Of a stretch of DNA of 64,000 bases, positions 47,533 through 57,377 are shown one piece after another; position 1 is the first letter of the stretch, and every line of letters starts with the position of its first letter. The notes beneath the pieces are model-generated. The model was not told the origin of the DNA. It saw only the letters and a program-made list of their open reading frames with translations, and ran no database searches. The translations under genes were made by a program, and so were the position numbers. The stretch is taken from NCBI RefSeq assembly GCF_022179385.1, contig NZ_BPQS01000017.1, positions 43,552 to 107,551 of the forward strand. Reading direction: 5' to 3'. The stretch is from Methylobacterium longum (GTDB lineage: Bacteria; Pseudomonadota; Alphaproteobacteria; Rhizobiales; Beijerinckiaceae).

Positions 47533-47925
47533 CTAGGCGCCGGCGGTGAAGCCCCCGCCGGCCTCGCCATCGGCCAGCACGCCCAGGAGCACGTCCAACG
47601 CCAGGGGCTTCTCGACCAGCGGAACGCCGGCGACACTGGCCTTCGCCCGGATGCCCGGATCGGGATGACCGGTGATCAAGACCACCGGGACACGGCTGTC
47701 GAGGTCGCGCAGGCGCCCGACCACCTCAAGGCCGTCCATGCCGGTCATGATTTGGTCGAGCAGCACGAAGGCCGGGTTCGGGCCGGGAAAGGCCGCCAGC
47801 AATTCGCGGCCGTCAGCGAAGGTCTCGACACGGTGCCCTTCGCTCTCGAGCAGGAAACGCGTGGAGTGCAGGACGGCCGGGTCGTCGTCCACGACGTAGA
47901 TGAGGCTGGCAGGGTCTGTCGTCAT
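47533..47925 (-). CDS. Stand-alone response-regulator receiver protein
   Basis: The 130 residues are one receiver domain: acidic pair Asp13-Asp14 in VVDDDPAVL, the phosphoryl-acceptor Asp57 in VLLDQIMTGMDG, TGHPD, and the lysine in VEKPLALD. No output domain follows. It lies just downstream of fixJ on the same strand with its own box, so it may compete for phosphate from FixL or another kinase, as single-domain receivers do. That role is inferred. Confidence 0.88.
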   Translation of the reverse strand: MTTDPASLIYVVDDDPAVLHSTRFLLESEGHRVETFADGRELLAAFPGPNPAFVLLDQIMTGMDGLEVVGRLRDLDSRVPVVLITGHPDPGIRAKASVAGVPLVEKPLALDVLLGVLADGEAGGGFTAGA

Positions 47926-47993
47926 GGCGGTCGCCGGTCGGCGTGCTCCCCGGTTGGAAGGCGCCACCATGCGGACGAGGACCGGCGGTCGCC

Positions 47994-48007
47994 TTGACCT
48001 GCCTCAA
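47994..48007. promoter_or_regulatory. FNR/FixK-type box before the receiver gene
   Basis: TTGACCTGCCTCAA is 69 bp upstream of the start at 47925 and 8 bp after the fixJ stop. Confidence 0.6.
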
Positions 48008-48014
48008 ACCGGCG

Positions 48015-48623
48015 TCAGGCGAGGCCCGCCAGCACCGACCAGCGCACCAGTTCCTGCAGGCTCTCCGCCCGCGTCTTGGCCATGAGCTTGGCCCGGTAGA
48101 TCTCGACGGTGCGCGGGCTGATGTCGAGGGTGCGGCCGATCTCCTTGCTGGTGCCCCCGGCGACGAGGTGGTCCAGGACCTGCCGCTCCCGCTCGCTCAG
48201 GGTCCCCACGCGTCGCACGAACTCGCGCAGCGTCGGATCGACCACCCCGGCTGCCCCGCCCCGCTCCAAGGCCGACCTGAGCGCCTGGATGAGCGTCGCG
48301 TCGTCGAACGGCTTCTCGATGAAATCGCAGGCGCCGAGCTTCATCGCCTCGACCGTGAGCGGCACGTCCCCGTGCCCCGTCATCATCACCACCGGCAAGG
48401 TGTGCCCCGCCGCCCGCAGACGGCGCAGCAGTTCCAGCCCGTCGATACCGGGCATGCGGATGTCGGTCAGGACGCATCCCGCAGCCGGCTTCGCCAAGCT
48501 GTCGAGCAGGTCCGTGCCGGCCTCGTAGAGCCGTACCTCGAACCCCTCGGTCCCGAGCAGGAAGCCGACGGAATCCCGCATCGCCGGATCGTCGTCCACG
48601 ACGTGCACGAGGTCAGTTGCCAT
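48015..48623 (-). CDS. fixJ: FixJ-type response regulator
   Basis: The 202 residues hold a receiver domain with Asp10-Asp11, phosphoacceptor Asp54 (LTDIRMPG) and Lys104 (IEKPF). A LuxR-type helix-turn-helix follows ([25 protein letters not shown], then [13 protein letters not shown]). It is phosphorylated by FixL at low oxygen and then activates fixK transcription. Its start overlaps the fixL stop by 11 bp, so the two are translated from one message. Confidence 0.95.
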   Translation of the reverse strand: MATDLVHVVDDDPAMRDSVGFLLGTEGFEVRLYEAGTDLLDSLAKPAAGCVLTDIRMPGIDGLELLRRLRAAGHTLPVVMMTGHGDVPLTVEAMKLGACDFIEKPFDDATLIQALRSALERGGAAGVVDPTLREFVRRVGTLSERERQVLDHLVAGGTSKEIGRTLDISPRTVEIYRAKLMAKTRAESLQELVRWSVLAGLA

Positions 48624-50172
48624 TGGGCGGGTCTCCCGCGTGGGCGGCCTGGAGCGTCAGCCGGAAGGTTGCCCCGCCGGCGTCGTTGCGTCCGACGTCG
48701 AGCCGCCCGCCATGCGCCTCGACGATGGTGCGGCAGATCGAGAGCCCGACGCCCATGCCGCTCTGCTTGGTCGTGACGAACGGTTGGAACAACCTGTCCG
48801 CGATCTCCTCGGCGATGCCGGGGCCGGTGTCCGACACGGTGATCTCGACCGTGTCCCGGCCGATGGGCCGCGCCGCGACGGTCAGTTCGCGCCTGTCGCC
48901 CTGCTGCATGGCCTCGCGGGCGTTGCGCAGCAGGTTCACCAGGACCTGCTGCACTTGGACCCGGTCGGCCAGGACGGAGCCGGCGCGGGGGTCGACGGCG
49001 ACGCGCGCGACGATGCCCTGCTCGCGGGCCCCGACCAGCGCCAGCGCGCTGGCCTCCTCGATCAGCCGCGCGACCGGCTCGACCCGCTTCTCGGTCTCGC
49101 CGCGGGCGACGAACTCGCGCAGGCGCCGGATGATCTGGCCGGCCCGCAGCGCCTGCTCGGCGGTCTTGTCGAGGACTTCCATCGTCTTGGCGATGGCCTC
49201 GGGCCCGGGGCGCGCCAGCAGGCGGCGGCAGCCCTTGGTGTAGTTCGCGATGGCGCCGAGCGGCTGGTTCAGCTCGTGCGCGAGTGCGGAGGCCATCTCG
49301 CCCATCGCGCTCAGCCGGGAGACGTGGGCGAGTTCGGACTGGAGTTCCTGGAGGCGGGCCTGGGTGCGCTGGTGCTCCGTGAGGTCGTCGATGAACCCGG
49401 TGAAGAACACCTGCTCCCCCGAGCGCATCTCGCCGATGGCGAGCTCCATCGGGAAGATCGAGCCATCCCGTCTCCGGCCGGTCACGACCCGGTTGGTGCC
49501 GATGATGCGGCGCTCCCGGGTCCGGCGGTAGCGGTCGAGGTAGCCGTCGTGCTCGCTCTGCATCGGCTCCGGCATCAGGATGCGGACGTTCTGCCCGACC
49601 GCCTCGCTGGCCGCGTAGCCGAACAGGCGCTCCGCCGCGGCGCTGAACGAGTGGATGAGGCCCGCCTCGTCGATGACGACCATCGCCTCGGGCACGGTGT
49701 CGAGGATCGAGCGCAGGTGCGCCTCGCGTGCCCGGATGTCCTCCTCGGCCCGCTTCTGCCCGTCGATGCTCAGGACGACCCCGCGATGCCGTGCCGGCCG
49801 TCCGTCCGTGTCGGGGCTCACCCGGCCGCGCGAGCGCAGCCAGCAGACGTGCCCGTCGGGCCGCACGACGCGGTAGTCGACCTCGTAGCTGCCCCCCTCT
49901 CGCAAGGCCCGCTGGATGGCGTCCGCCCGGGCCTGCCGGTCGTCCGGGTGCACCAAGGCCTGGGAGTCCGCGAAGGTGGTCAGCCGCTCGGGCGGCACTC
50001 CGAACAGGTGGGCGCAGGTGGGAGAGACGGTGGCTCGTCCGGTCGGGACATCCAGCGACCAGACGCAGATGCCCACCTCGTCGAGGGTCTGCCGCAGCGC
50101 GTCGCTCGCCGACATGATGTCACGCTCCAGGTCGGCGCTGGGCCTGTCGATAAGGTCCGTCATCAACCGCAC
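48613..50172 (-). CDS. fixL: Oxygen-sensing histidine kinase FixL (heme PAS)
   Basis: The 519 residues comprise a first PAS domain (about 30-140), a second PAS domain (about 155-270), and a kinase core with His299 in [10 protein letters not shown], then [10 protein letters not shown] and DTGPGI. In the second PAS, His208 (SEHDGY) aligns with the heme ligand His200 of Bradyrhizobium FixL. Arg214 and Arg228 match its Arg206 and Arg220. The protein has no transmembrane segment, so it is a soluble sensor. Oxygen bound to the heme would switch the kinase off. Confidence 0.93.
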   Translation of the reverse strand: MRLMTDLIDRPSADLERDIMSASDALRQTLDEVGICVWSLDVPTGRATVSPTCAHLFGVPPERLTTFADSQALVHPDDRQARADAIQRALREGGSYEVDYRVVRPDGHVCWLRSRGRVSPDTDGRPARHRGVVLSIDGQKRAEEDIRAREAHLRSILDTVPEAMVVIDEAGLIHSFSAAAERLFGYAASEAVGQNVRILMPEPMQSEHDGYLDRYRRTRERRIIGTNRVVTGRRRDGSIFPMELAIGEMRSGEQVFFTGFIDDLTEHQRTQARLQELQSELAHVSRLSAMGEMASALAHELNQPLGAIANYTKGCRRLLARPGPEAIAKTMEVLDKTAEQALRAGQIIRRLREFVARGETEKRVEPVARLIEEASALALVGAREQGIVARVAVDPRAGSVLADRVQVQQVLVNLLRNAREAMQQGDRRELTVAARPIGRDTVEITVSDTGPGIAEEIADRLFQPFVTTKQSGMGVGLSICRTIVEAHGGRLDVGRNDAGGATFRLTLQAAHAGDPPNGN

Positions 50173-50354
50173 CCGGGGAAGCCCTGCGCGCGGCAGTCGC
50201 GGAACTCGCCTGTCGCCGCGCCTCGGTCGGCCGCGTCGCGCGTCCGGTCATTACTGCGATTCCGGTACAGGGAACAGCCGTCGACCCGTATTCGCAGCCG
50301 GCGCCGAATAGCTTTTGGTCCGGACTGAAACTGAAACCGCGTCGCCCGGGCCGC

Positions 50355-50368
50355 TTGAGCTGGATCAA
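50355..50368. promoter_or_regulatory. FNR/FixK-type box before a USP gene
   Basis: TTGAGCTGGATCAA is 56 bp upstream of the start at 50424. Confidence 0.6.
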
Positions 50369-50423
50369 GGCCGCGCGCCCAGGACGGCACGAACCATGGG
50401 GCCGGCACGAATCGGAGAAGTCC

Positions 50424-51284
50424 ATGCCCGGACCCTGCCCTGCGCCCCTCGCGGGCCTCCGCGACGTCCTCGTCGGCACCGCCTTCGAGGGCGAGCGCGA
50501 GGCGGCCTCCACGGCCGTCGGCTATGGCCTGACCTTGGCCAAGGCCGCAGGCGCCCACCTCACCCTCCAGTCGTCCGCCTGGCGCCACTCGGGCGACGCC
50601 GCTTGGCCCGGCGGCTTCGACTCCGCCGGCGTCTCGGCCGCGGACCACCGGCTCCAGGCGCTGGCCAGCGCCGTGGCGGCGCGCTCGGCCGGGGACGCCG
50701 CGCAGGCCGGCGTGGTCTGCACGACGGAGGCGCCGAGCCTGCCCTATCCGGAGATCGTGGACCGGCTGGCCGAGCGCGCGCGCCTGCACGACCTCACCGT
50801 CCTGGACATCGGCCCGCGGACCTACGATCTCGACCGCCAGATGATCGAGAAGGCGCTGTTTCACAGCGGCCGTCCGGTCATCGCCGTCCCGCCGGGACAC
50901 GACGCCTTCGCGGCACGGCGGATCCTCGTCGCCTGGGACGGCAGCGCCCAGGCGGCGCGGGCCGCCAACGACGCGCTGCCGTTCCTGCGCGCGGCCGAGG
51001 CGGTCGAGATCGTCTCCGTCGGCACCGAGGCGGAGATCCACGCGGCGGTGCCCGGGGCCGAGTTCGCGCCCCACCTCGCGCGCCACGGGGTGAAGGTCTC
51101 CGTCAACGACCTTCCGAAGGGCGAGGGAGTCGCCGCGACCCTGCGCGCCCAGGCCGGTCTGTTCCGGGCCGACATGATCGTGATGGGCGCCTACCGGCAC
51201 GCCCCGACCCGCGAGTATTTCTTCGGCGGCGTCACGCGCTCCTTCCTGCGGGGCAGCCCGGCACCGCTGTTCCTCGCCCACTGA
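50424..51284 (+). CDS. Universal stress protein, tandem UspA domains
   Basis: The 286 residues start MPGPCPAPLAGLRDVLVG. The second domain begins at RRILVAWDGSAQAARAAND and carries GAYRHAPTREYFFGGVTRS near the end, with LFLAH as tail. The ATG at 50424 is preferred over an open frame reaching 50355, which would overlap the FixK-type box. It is divergent from fixL. Confidence 0.9.
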   Translation: MPGPCPAPLAGLRDVLVGTAFEGEREAASTAVGYGLTLAKAAGAHLTLQSSAWRHSGDAAWPGGFDSAGVSAADHRLQALASAVAARSAGDAAQAGVVCTTEAPSLPYPEIVDRLAERARLHDLTVLDIGPRTYDLDRQMIEKALFHSGRPVIAVPPGHDAFAARRILVAWDGSAQAARAANDALPFLRAAEAVEIVSVGTEAEIHAAVPGAEFAPHLARHGVKVSVNDLPKGEGVAATLRAQAGLFRADMIVMGAYRHAPTREYFFGGVTRSFLRGSPAPLFLAH

Positions 51285-51299
51285 AGATGGAGGCCGACG

Positions 51300-51509
51300 A
51301 TGACAGAGCGAGAGCCGCCTCGCCGCGCCGCCACCGCCCGGGTCCTGCGATCGCGGACACGCGGGCCGTCGATTCCACCGCCTGCGGTGCGGTCGACCAC
51401 CGACGCGGCGCCACCCCAGGTGCGGGCACCGAACCGGACCGCGTGGCCCGGTCCGCTGAACGCGGAGGACCGGGCCGCCCTGGAGGCGGGCTGGGGCTTC
51501 GTCGAGTGA
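51300..51509 (+). CDS. Small basic protein, doubtful
   Basis: The frame of 69 codons starts 16 bp after the USP gene with a GGAGG ribosome-binding site. The sequence is Arg/Pro-rich with an acidic end (NAEDRAALEAGWGFVE). It could be a real small protein of the USP operon or a chance frame. No homology was recognised. No gene is seen in the following 255 bp. Confidence 0.35.
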   Translation: MTEREPPRRAATARVLRSRTRGPSIPPPAVRSTTDAAPPQVRAPNRTAWPGPLNAEDRAALEAGWGFVE

Positions 51510-51764
51510 CGTTCACGCCGCGGGACGGGCCGCCCGCGACGTCCGTCCCCGATGGGGAAGCGGCCGACGAGCGTGCGGAGAGCGTGCCGAACGGCGGCGC
51601 CTCGGGCATCGGGCAGGCTGACTGCGAGCCGACCCCAGGGCCGCGCCCGCGGCCCGCCCGGAGGGACGCCAGTCCGCGGCCCGCCGGGGCGGCCCAGGCC
51701 GCCTTTCCGGTGACCGCCAAGAGGATCGGCGCCGATCCGCCGAGGGGAGCGTGGGACCAGCGCA

Positions 51765-52577
51765 TCAGTGGCACATCAGGCAGCAGACCGGCGCGCGTTC
51801 GAGGGCCTCGCGCGTGACGCCCCCGAAGATCCATTCCCGCAGGCGCGCGTGACCGTAGGCACCCATCACGATGAGGTCGGCGTCCTGCCGCAGGGCGAAG
51901 TCGAGAATCTCGCCGCCCTCGCCGCCCGCCGCCCGCAACAGGTGGGTGGTGACAGGCGCACCGTGCCGCGCCAAGTGGCCGGCCACGGCCTCCAAACCCT
52001 CCTGGCGCCCGTCGGCCCCGACCGTCGCGACGGCGACCGCGTCGGCGCCCTGGAGGAGGGGCAGCGCCGCCGATACGGCCCGCCGTGCCTCCGCGCCGTC
52101 TTTCCAGGCGACGACGATGCGGGCCGCCCTGAGGTGCACGAGGCGGGGCGGCACGACGAGGACGGGCCGGCCCGCCTCCATCAGCACAGGCCCGGGCGGC
52201 ACGCCCAGCGGACCCGGGTCCTCGTCGCCGCGCCCGCGCCGGCCCACCACGACGAGGTCGGCGGCCCGCGCCTGTTCGACGAGATGCGTGATGGCCCCGG
52301 CGAGGGCGGCTTGCCAGGCCGTGCTTATCCCGTCGCCGGCGTTGCGCTCGAACATGGCGCGTGCCTGTTCGAGGATCTCGCGGACCAGCGCCTCGTTGCG
52401 CGCTTCCTGTCGGGCGGCGTCGTGGACATCGCGCACCAGGATGGGAGCCGGCACCTTTTGGGCCGCCGCGCCCGTGAGGGTCGCCGCGAAGCGTCGGGCC
52501 AGCCCGGCGGCGAGGCGCACCCGGTCCGGTGCCGCGTCGCCGAGGTCGGCGGAAACGAGGATGTTCGCGAACTCCAT
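51765..52577 (-). CDS. Universal stress protein, tandem UspA domains
   Basis: The 270 residues start MEFANILVSADLGDAAPDRV. The second domain begins at RIVVAWKDGAEARRAV and ends GAYGHARLREWIFGGVT and CCLMCH. It closely resembles the protein at 39027. I used the ATG at 52577, and a frame to 52589 adds four residues. A FixK-type box lies 64 bp upstream. Confidence 0.92.
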   Translation of the reverse strand: MEFANILVSADLGDAAPDRVRLAAGLARRFAATLTGAAAQKVPAPILVRDVHDAARQEARNEALVREILEQARAMFERNAGDGISTAWQAALAGAITHLVEQARAADLVVVGRRGRGDEDPGPLGVPPGPVLMEAGRPVLVVPPRLVHLRAARIVVAWKDGAEARRAVSAALPLLQGADAVAVATVGADGRQEGLEAVAGHLARHGAPVTTHLLRAAGGEGGEILDFALRQDADLIVMGAYGHARLREWIFGGVTREALERAPVCCLMCH

Positions 52578-52640
52578 GGCCCCCTCCACCGTGCGCCGAT
52601 CCTGACGCGGGGAGCCTCGCCCGGGCCGGATCGATCCACC

Positions 52641-52654
52641 TTGATCCAGCGCAA
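52641..52654. promoter_or_regulatory. FNR/FixK-type box before a USP gene
   Basis: TTGATCCAGCGCAA is 64 bp upstream of the start at 52577. Confidence 0.6.
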
Positions 52655-52679
52655 GCCCGCGGGCGCCGCGCGGCCCGTT

Positions 52680-54605
52680 TCACGGACGGCCCGGGACGAT
52701 CGGCGCCGTCTGCTCGCGCCCGTCACGGGGGGCGCCGAGGGCGCGCATGGCGTTGAGGATCACAGCGATGTCGATGGCTTCCTGCAGGAGCGCCCCCCGC
52801 AGGGGTGAGAGGTATCCCAGGGCCGCCGCGACCATGCCGGCCAGCGAGAGCCCGAGGCCGACCCACACGCTCTGGAGCGCGATGGCGCGGGCCCGCTTGG
52901 CGATGCGGATGGCCCGGGGCAGGGGCGCCAGGCTGTCGACCAGCAGGACGATGTCCGCCGCCTCGGCCGCCGCCGCCGCCCCCCGGGCACCGAGGGCCAC
53001 GCCAAGGTCGGCGGCGGCCAGGGCGGGCGCGTCGTTCACCCCGTCGCCGACCATCATCACGGGACCGAGCCGGCGCGCGGCGGTCACCGTGTCCGTCTTG
53101 GCCGTCGGGTCCAGGTCGGCGGCGACGGCGTCGACCGGAAGGCCGGCCACGAGCGCTTCCGCGACGGCGCGTCGATCCCCGGTGGCGAGGACCACGCGCT
53201 CGATGCCGCACGCGCGCAGTTCCAGGAGGGCGTTGCCGCCGTCCGCCCGCAGCGGGTCGGCGAACGCCAGCACGGCGGCGGCCGCGCCGTCGACGGCGAC
53301 CAGCACCGTCGCGGCGACAGCCGGGATTCCTGCCGCCTCGTCCCGCGACGGGAAGGGGACGCCGTGCATCCGCATGAGGTGCGCCCCCCCGACGATGACG
53401 GGCCGCCCCTCAACCAGTCCGGTCAGGCCTTCCCCGGGCGTCTCCTCGACCGCCTCGGGTTGCGAGAGCGTCAGGCCGCGCCGGACCGCCTCCTCGATCA
53501 GGGCCCGCGCCAGCGGGTGGCCGGAGGCTTGTTCGAGGGACGCCGCCAGCCCCAGGACCTCGCCTTCGTCGAGGCCCCCGAGGATACGTGCGGAGGTCAG
53601 CCGGGTGGCGCCGTGGGTCAGGGTGCCGGTCTTGTCGACCACCAGCACGCGGACCTTGGCCAGCATCTCCAGGGCGCCGCCACCCTTGATGAGCACGCCG
53701 ATGCCGGCCGCGCGGGAGAGGCCGGAGACGAGGGCGACGGGCACCGCCAGGATGAGCGGGCACGGCGTGGCGACGACCAGCACCGCCAGCGCCCGGAGGG
53801 GGTCGCCGGTGGCGAGCCCCGCGCCTCCCGCCAGCAGCAGCGTCAGGACGAGGAAGGCGAGCCCGTACCGGTCCGCCAAGCGTGCCATCGGCGCCTTCCG
53901 GGCCTGCGCCGCCTGCACGAGCCGGACGATCCCGGCATACGTGCTCTCGGCTGCGGGCCGCTCCGTGATCAGCGTGAACGGCTGGCCCACATTCACCGTC
54001 CCGCTCAGCACGGGCTCGTTGGCCGGGATGGTGACGGGCAGCGCCTCGCCGGTGAGGCTCGACCGGTCCAGCACGGCGCGGCCCGCGGCGACCCGGCCGT
54101 CCACCGGCAGGATGTCGCCGACGCGCACCAGGATGCGGTCTCCCGGGACCAGCGCCGCGAGGGGCACCTCCGTCAACCCGCCGTCCTCCTCGCGCAGGGC
54201 GGTGCGCGGCTGCCGGGTGAGCAGCGCCGTCATCGCCCGCCCGGCGCGGCCGGTCGAGTAGGCTTCCAGCGACTGGCCGCCCGCGTACATCAGGGCGATG
54301 ACGGCGCCGGCCAGCGGCTGCGACAGGGCGAGCGCGCCGCCCATCGCGAGCAGGGCGACGAGGTCGAGGCCGACATCTCCCCGCGCCAGGCTCGTCGCGA
54401 CCTGGATCAGGAGGGCCCCGAGGACCACCAGGGTCGCGAGGGTCCAGGCCGCCGCCGCGACGTCCGCTCGGCCGACCGCCTGCGCCGCCAAGCCGGTACA
54501 GAGACCGGTCAGCGGCAGGACGGCCAGCCATCCGCGCAGGCCCGGAACCCATCCGGCGCGCGCCGGCCGTTTCGTCCCCGGCAAGCCCGCGGCCGCCGTC
54601 GTCAT
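52680..54605 (-). CDS. Heavy-metal P1B-type ATPase
   Basis: The 641 residues from MTTAAAGLPG contain the P-type ATPase landmarks: actuator motif SLTGEALPV, the transmembrane metal motif TPCPLIL in place of CPC, phosphorylation site DKTGTLTHG, the SGHPLARAL HP motif and GDGVNDAPALAAADLG. There is no N-terminal metal-binding domain. TPC occurs in the P1B-5-like group linked to nickel or iron, but the metal cannot be fixed from sequence. Longer in-frame starts exist up to 54674. I used the ATG at 54605, which leaves the FixK-type box outside the gene. Confidence 0.92.
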   Translation of the reverse strand: MTTAAAGLPGTKRPARAGWVPGLRGWLAVLPLTGLCTGLAAQAVGRADVAAAAWTLATLVVLGALLIQVATSLARGDVGLDLVALLAMGGALALSQPLAGAVIALMYAGGQSLEAYSTGRAGRAMTALLTRQPRTALREEDGGLTEVPLAALVPGDRILVRVGDILPVDGRVAAGRAVLDRSSLTGEALPVTIPANEPVLSGTVNVGQPFTLITERPAAESTYAGIVRLVQAAQARKAPMARLADRYGLAFLVLTLLLAGGAGLATGDPLRALAVLVVATPCPLILAVPVALVSGLSRAAGIGVLIKGGGALEMLAKVRVLVVDKTGTLTHGATRLTSARILGGLDEGEVLGLAASLEQASGHPLARALIEEAVRRGLTLSQPEAVEETPGEGLTGLVEGRPVIVGGAHLMRMHGVPFPSRDEAAGIPAVAATVLVAVDGAAAAVLAFADPLRADGGNALLELRACGIERVVLATGDRRAVAEALVAGLPVDAVAADLDPTAKTDTVTAARRLGPVMMVGDGVNDAPALAAADLGVALGARGAAAAAEAADIVLLVDSLAPLPRAIRIAKRARAIALQSVWVGLGLSLAGMVAAALGYLSPLRGALLQEAIDIAVILNAMRALGAPRDGREQTAPIVPGRP

Positions 54606-54660
54606 GTGCGCCCCCATGCGTTCGCACCGCCGAGATGCGGCCGGTCCGGCTCGGTGGACC

Positions 54661-54674
54661 TTGCGCTGGATCAA
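54661..54674. promoter_or_regulatory. FNR/FixK-type box before the P1B ATPase
   Basis: TTGCGCTGGATCAA is 56 bp upstream of the start at 54605. Confidence 0.55.
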
Positions 54675-55250
54675 CGCGTCCCCGGGGGACCGCGCGGGAA
54701 GCGCCCGCCGTCACGGTTCCGGTCGTCGCGGGATGGCGGACCCGCCCGCCGGACGGACACCGCATCGCCCCGGACCGGATCGGTGAACCGGAACACGTCA
54801 TCGGGAACCGCGCCATCGACGGCGCGTCCCCGACCGTTGCCGCCGAGGCGGCGGTGATCCACACCCGCCCCGCGGGTCGCATCGGCGGGAGGTTCGGATC
54901 CCTGGCGGGCGAGATCGGAGTCCTTACGGGTGCGAAGGGCCTCCGCCGGGCCGGCAACGGTGCCGACCAGGAGCTCGCTCGCGGGGCACGCGCGATGCTT
55001 CATGACGCTTGATGACGCGTCATGCGTCCTGGCTGCGAGGCTGATCAGGCGCGCGGCGCTGCTCGGAGACGTACCGGCAGAGATCCCCTGCGCCGTCGTC
55101 CTGATCCGAGCCGGCCAGACAGGGTGACTTCGTTGCTACCGGACAGCGGACGCCGCTCGCGTTTCCGCGAACGGCAGGAAACGGCCCTGTGCTACCGGCA
55201 CGCTTCGAGGCCGATGGCCCCGTCGGCCGTGGTCCGGTTCGACGGGCGTC
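54675..55250. other. Intergenic stretch, no gene recognised
   Basis: This is about 575 bp with overlapping motif-free open frames. A perfect 12-bp palindrome ATGACGCGTCAT is at 55012-55023 within a TGACGC-rich patch. Its role is unknown. Confidence 0.45.
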
Positions 55251-55496
55251 CTATCGAGCGATCTGCCCGGGAAACGGTGCCGTGAGCGCGACGTTCTTGA
55301 TGACCGGCGCGCCGATCGCGAGCGCCTCGCCCATCACGGGCGAATTCGCCATCTGACCGGTCATCGTCACCACGAGGGCGGCCAGCATTAAGCCGACGCT
55401 GCCAATCGACGCGAAATAAATCGGCAGGCGTGCCGAGTCGTGCTGCCCGTTCTGGGTCGAATGTCGCTCTGCCAATTGTACACCTCGGAGGTCCAT
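55251..55496 (-). CDS. Small single-helix membrane protein
   Basis: The 81 residues start MDLRGVQLAERHST. A hydrophobic segment (IYFASIGSVGLMLAALVVTM) at about 26-45 is followed by a periplasmic or cytoplasmic tail with GAPVIKNVALTAPFPG. No family is known to me. An in-frame ATG at 55520 would add 8 residues. The next 303 bp (55497-55799) hold no supported gene. Confidence 0.55.
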   Translation of the reverse strand: MDLRGVQLAERHSTQNGQHDSARLPIYFASIGSVGLMLAALVVTMTGQMANSPVMGEALAIGAPVIKNVALTAPFPGQIAR

Positions 55497-55799
55497 TGAA
55501 TGGATATACGGGATCAACATGTCGCAGGATTCAAAGGTCCACCCCTGTGGCGCTATCGACCTGACCTGTCAGCTGGGACGAGGGCGGCTTCGACGGGGGG
55601 CTGATCGGCAGCGGACGAACCGACAGCCATCCCGAGCAGCCATCCCGCTTCCGACCCGCTTCCGACCCATGCCGGCGGATGCCGGCGCTTCCCATGCGCA
55701 GCCATCGGTTGGCGGTCGGACAACGTCGGCGCGGGGAGAATTTGGACGGAATGCCTTCGGGGGACACGAAGGACAGAGCAGACGTTCGAGCGGCGAAAT

Positions 55800-56774
55800 C
55801 TACAAATCCGATCCGCCTCCGCGGCCGTTGAGAAGGGAGGCAATCCTGTATTCTCGAGGGGGCATGCCGTGGTGCTGCTTGAAGCGGCGGGCGAAGTGGG
55901 CCTGGCTGGCGAAGCCGCAGTCGTAAGCCAGCGTGCCGATCGACACGTGGGCGCATGCCGGATCGGCGACGCGCTGAGCGGCCGCCTCCAGTCGGCGCTC
56001 CCAGATGTAATCGGAGATGTGCCGGCCGCGCTCGTGGAACAGCTCCTGCAGACGCCGCAGCGACAGGCCCATCGCGGCGGCGAGCTGCCGTGGGTCCAGG
56101 TTCGGGTCGCTCAGGTTCGCCTCGACATAGGCCTTGGCGCGCTGGACCGTGACGGTGCCGTGGATGGAACGCGGCACCCCCTGCGCCATCCGTTCGGCCA
56201 GGCTCGCCACGATCAGGTCCGTCCCGATCAGCGCCATGCGCGCGGCCGCGTCGGAGGTGAGCCGATCACCCACGCGCACCAGCTCCTGGATGAAGGTGCT
56301 GGCCAGGGTCGTCGAGGCGAGGTCGGCTCCGACCGTGAGCGCGGTGTACAGCCGGGACGGCCCCAGAAGGGCCTCGAAGCGCTCGCGCGGCAGGGTGACG
56401 ATCAGGGAGCAGCCCGCCTGCGCCTCCGACACGCCCGGGCGGGGGTCGAACACCACGAGGTCGCCTGCACCGAATACGGCCTCGCGGTCGCCCTGCTGGC
56501 AGGCGGAACCGCCGGAAAGCCTCATGACAGCGACCACTTGATCGTCGCGCCCGCTCCGCCGGATGTGGTCGGCCGTGGACTCGGTTCGCATCGCGCCGTT
56601 CGCGATCTCGGTGACTGCCATCGGCCCGATCGTCGAGGCCTGGATCCGACCCTGGAAGGGCGCGTCGCCGACGCTCCGCATCTCGGCCGGGACCAACTGG
56701 TCGCCGAGCACTTCCCGCCAGCGTCGGAAGGTGTTGTGCGGGTGGATCCCGTCTGTCGAGAATACGGTGTGCAT
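55800..56774 (-). CDS. AraC-family transcription regulator
   Basis: The 324 residues have an N-terminal AraC-binding-like domain (to about 190) and a C-terminal pair of helix-turn-helix motifs: LDPRQLAAAMGLSLRRLQELFHERG and IGTLAYDCGFASQAHFARRFKQHHGMPPREYR. It would activate a catabolic or stress gene in response to a small ligand. It is divergent from the LysR group, whose genes are candidates for control. Confidence 0.92.
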   Translation of the reverse strand: MHTVFSTDGIHPHNTFRRWREVLGDQLVPAEMRSVGDAPFQGRIQASTIGPMAVTEIANGAMRTESTADHIRRSGRDDQVVAVMRLSGGSACQQGDREAVFGAGDLVVFDPRPGVSEAQAGCSLIVTLPRERFEALLGPSRLYTALTVGADLASTTLASTFIQELVRVGDRLTSDAAARMALIGTDLIVASLAERMAQGVPRSIHGTVTVQRAKAYVEANLSDPNLDPRQLAAAMGLSLRRLQELFHERGRHISDYIWERRLEAAAQRVADPACAHVSIGTLAYDCGFASQAHFARRFKQHHGMPPREYRIASLLNGRGGGSDL

Positions 56775-57377
56775 CGCGTGTGAACGGGCGTCGGCTCAAA
56801 GGGAATTCGGTCGAACGGCGTCGTCGCGGCGACCCTGCGGGGTAGAATGCACCTGATCGAACCGGGTCACCTGCCGGCATGGGCGGCTGGCCAGGGGTTG
56901 AAGACCGAAAGTCGTGACCGGTGATGGCATCGGAGAATGGAGATCCAGAACGGCGCCGGGCGGTCGTGGGGCGATCCCCCGTTATAGATTGGGGATCCTG
57001 TATGCTGACAAGTGCGGCGTCGCCGGAGATGCGCGCGGGCGACGTCCGCCGGTCGGCGGAATATTGTGCCACAATATCGAATTGGTCCGCGGAATTTCTC
57101 GTAAAATAGATTTCAATACACGATTGCACTGTGATCGGAGCGGCGCCTTCCGCTGGCGAGATCTCCGCTTCCGGGATGCCGCCACGGTCAGCTAAGCGTC
57201 CGACCGGGGTCATGGGGGGGCGGGACCGCAACATCTGCTCCGATGCGTCGGCCGCCTGGGAGCGGACGGGCGGAAAGCCACTCGACGGGGTCGCAGGGAA
57301 AGCCGGTGGGTCCCGGTCCAATTCGGTCAGGACGCGATCGGGTTTGCTTTCCCGCCAGCAGGCGCGCCACTGCCTCC
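56775..57377. other. Divergent regulatory region with palindromes
   Basis: This is a 603-bp gap between divergent araC and lysR genes. It contains an AT-rich block at about 57000-57130, a 6-bp inverted repeat (ATCCCC...GGGGAT, 56974-56996) and the perfect palindrome listed separately. No gene is supported. Confidence 0.5.
57061..57077. promoter_or_regulatory. Perfect 17-bp palindrome, candidate operator
   Basis: ATATTGTG-C-CACAATAT lies in the AT-rich block between the divergent araC and lysR genes. It has the T-N11-A form of LysR-type sites. Confidence 0.5.

Noticed and set aside
54671..55003. Minus-strand frame of 110 codons before the P1B ATPase.
   Set aside because: It covers the FixK-type box, is Arg/Gly-rich and lacks any motif, so it is unlikely to be a gene.
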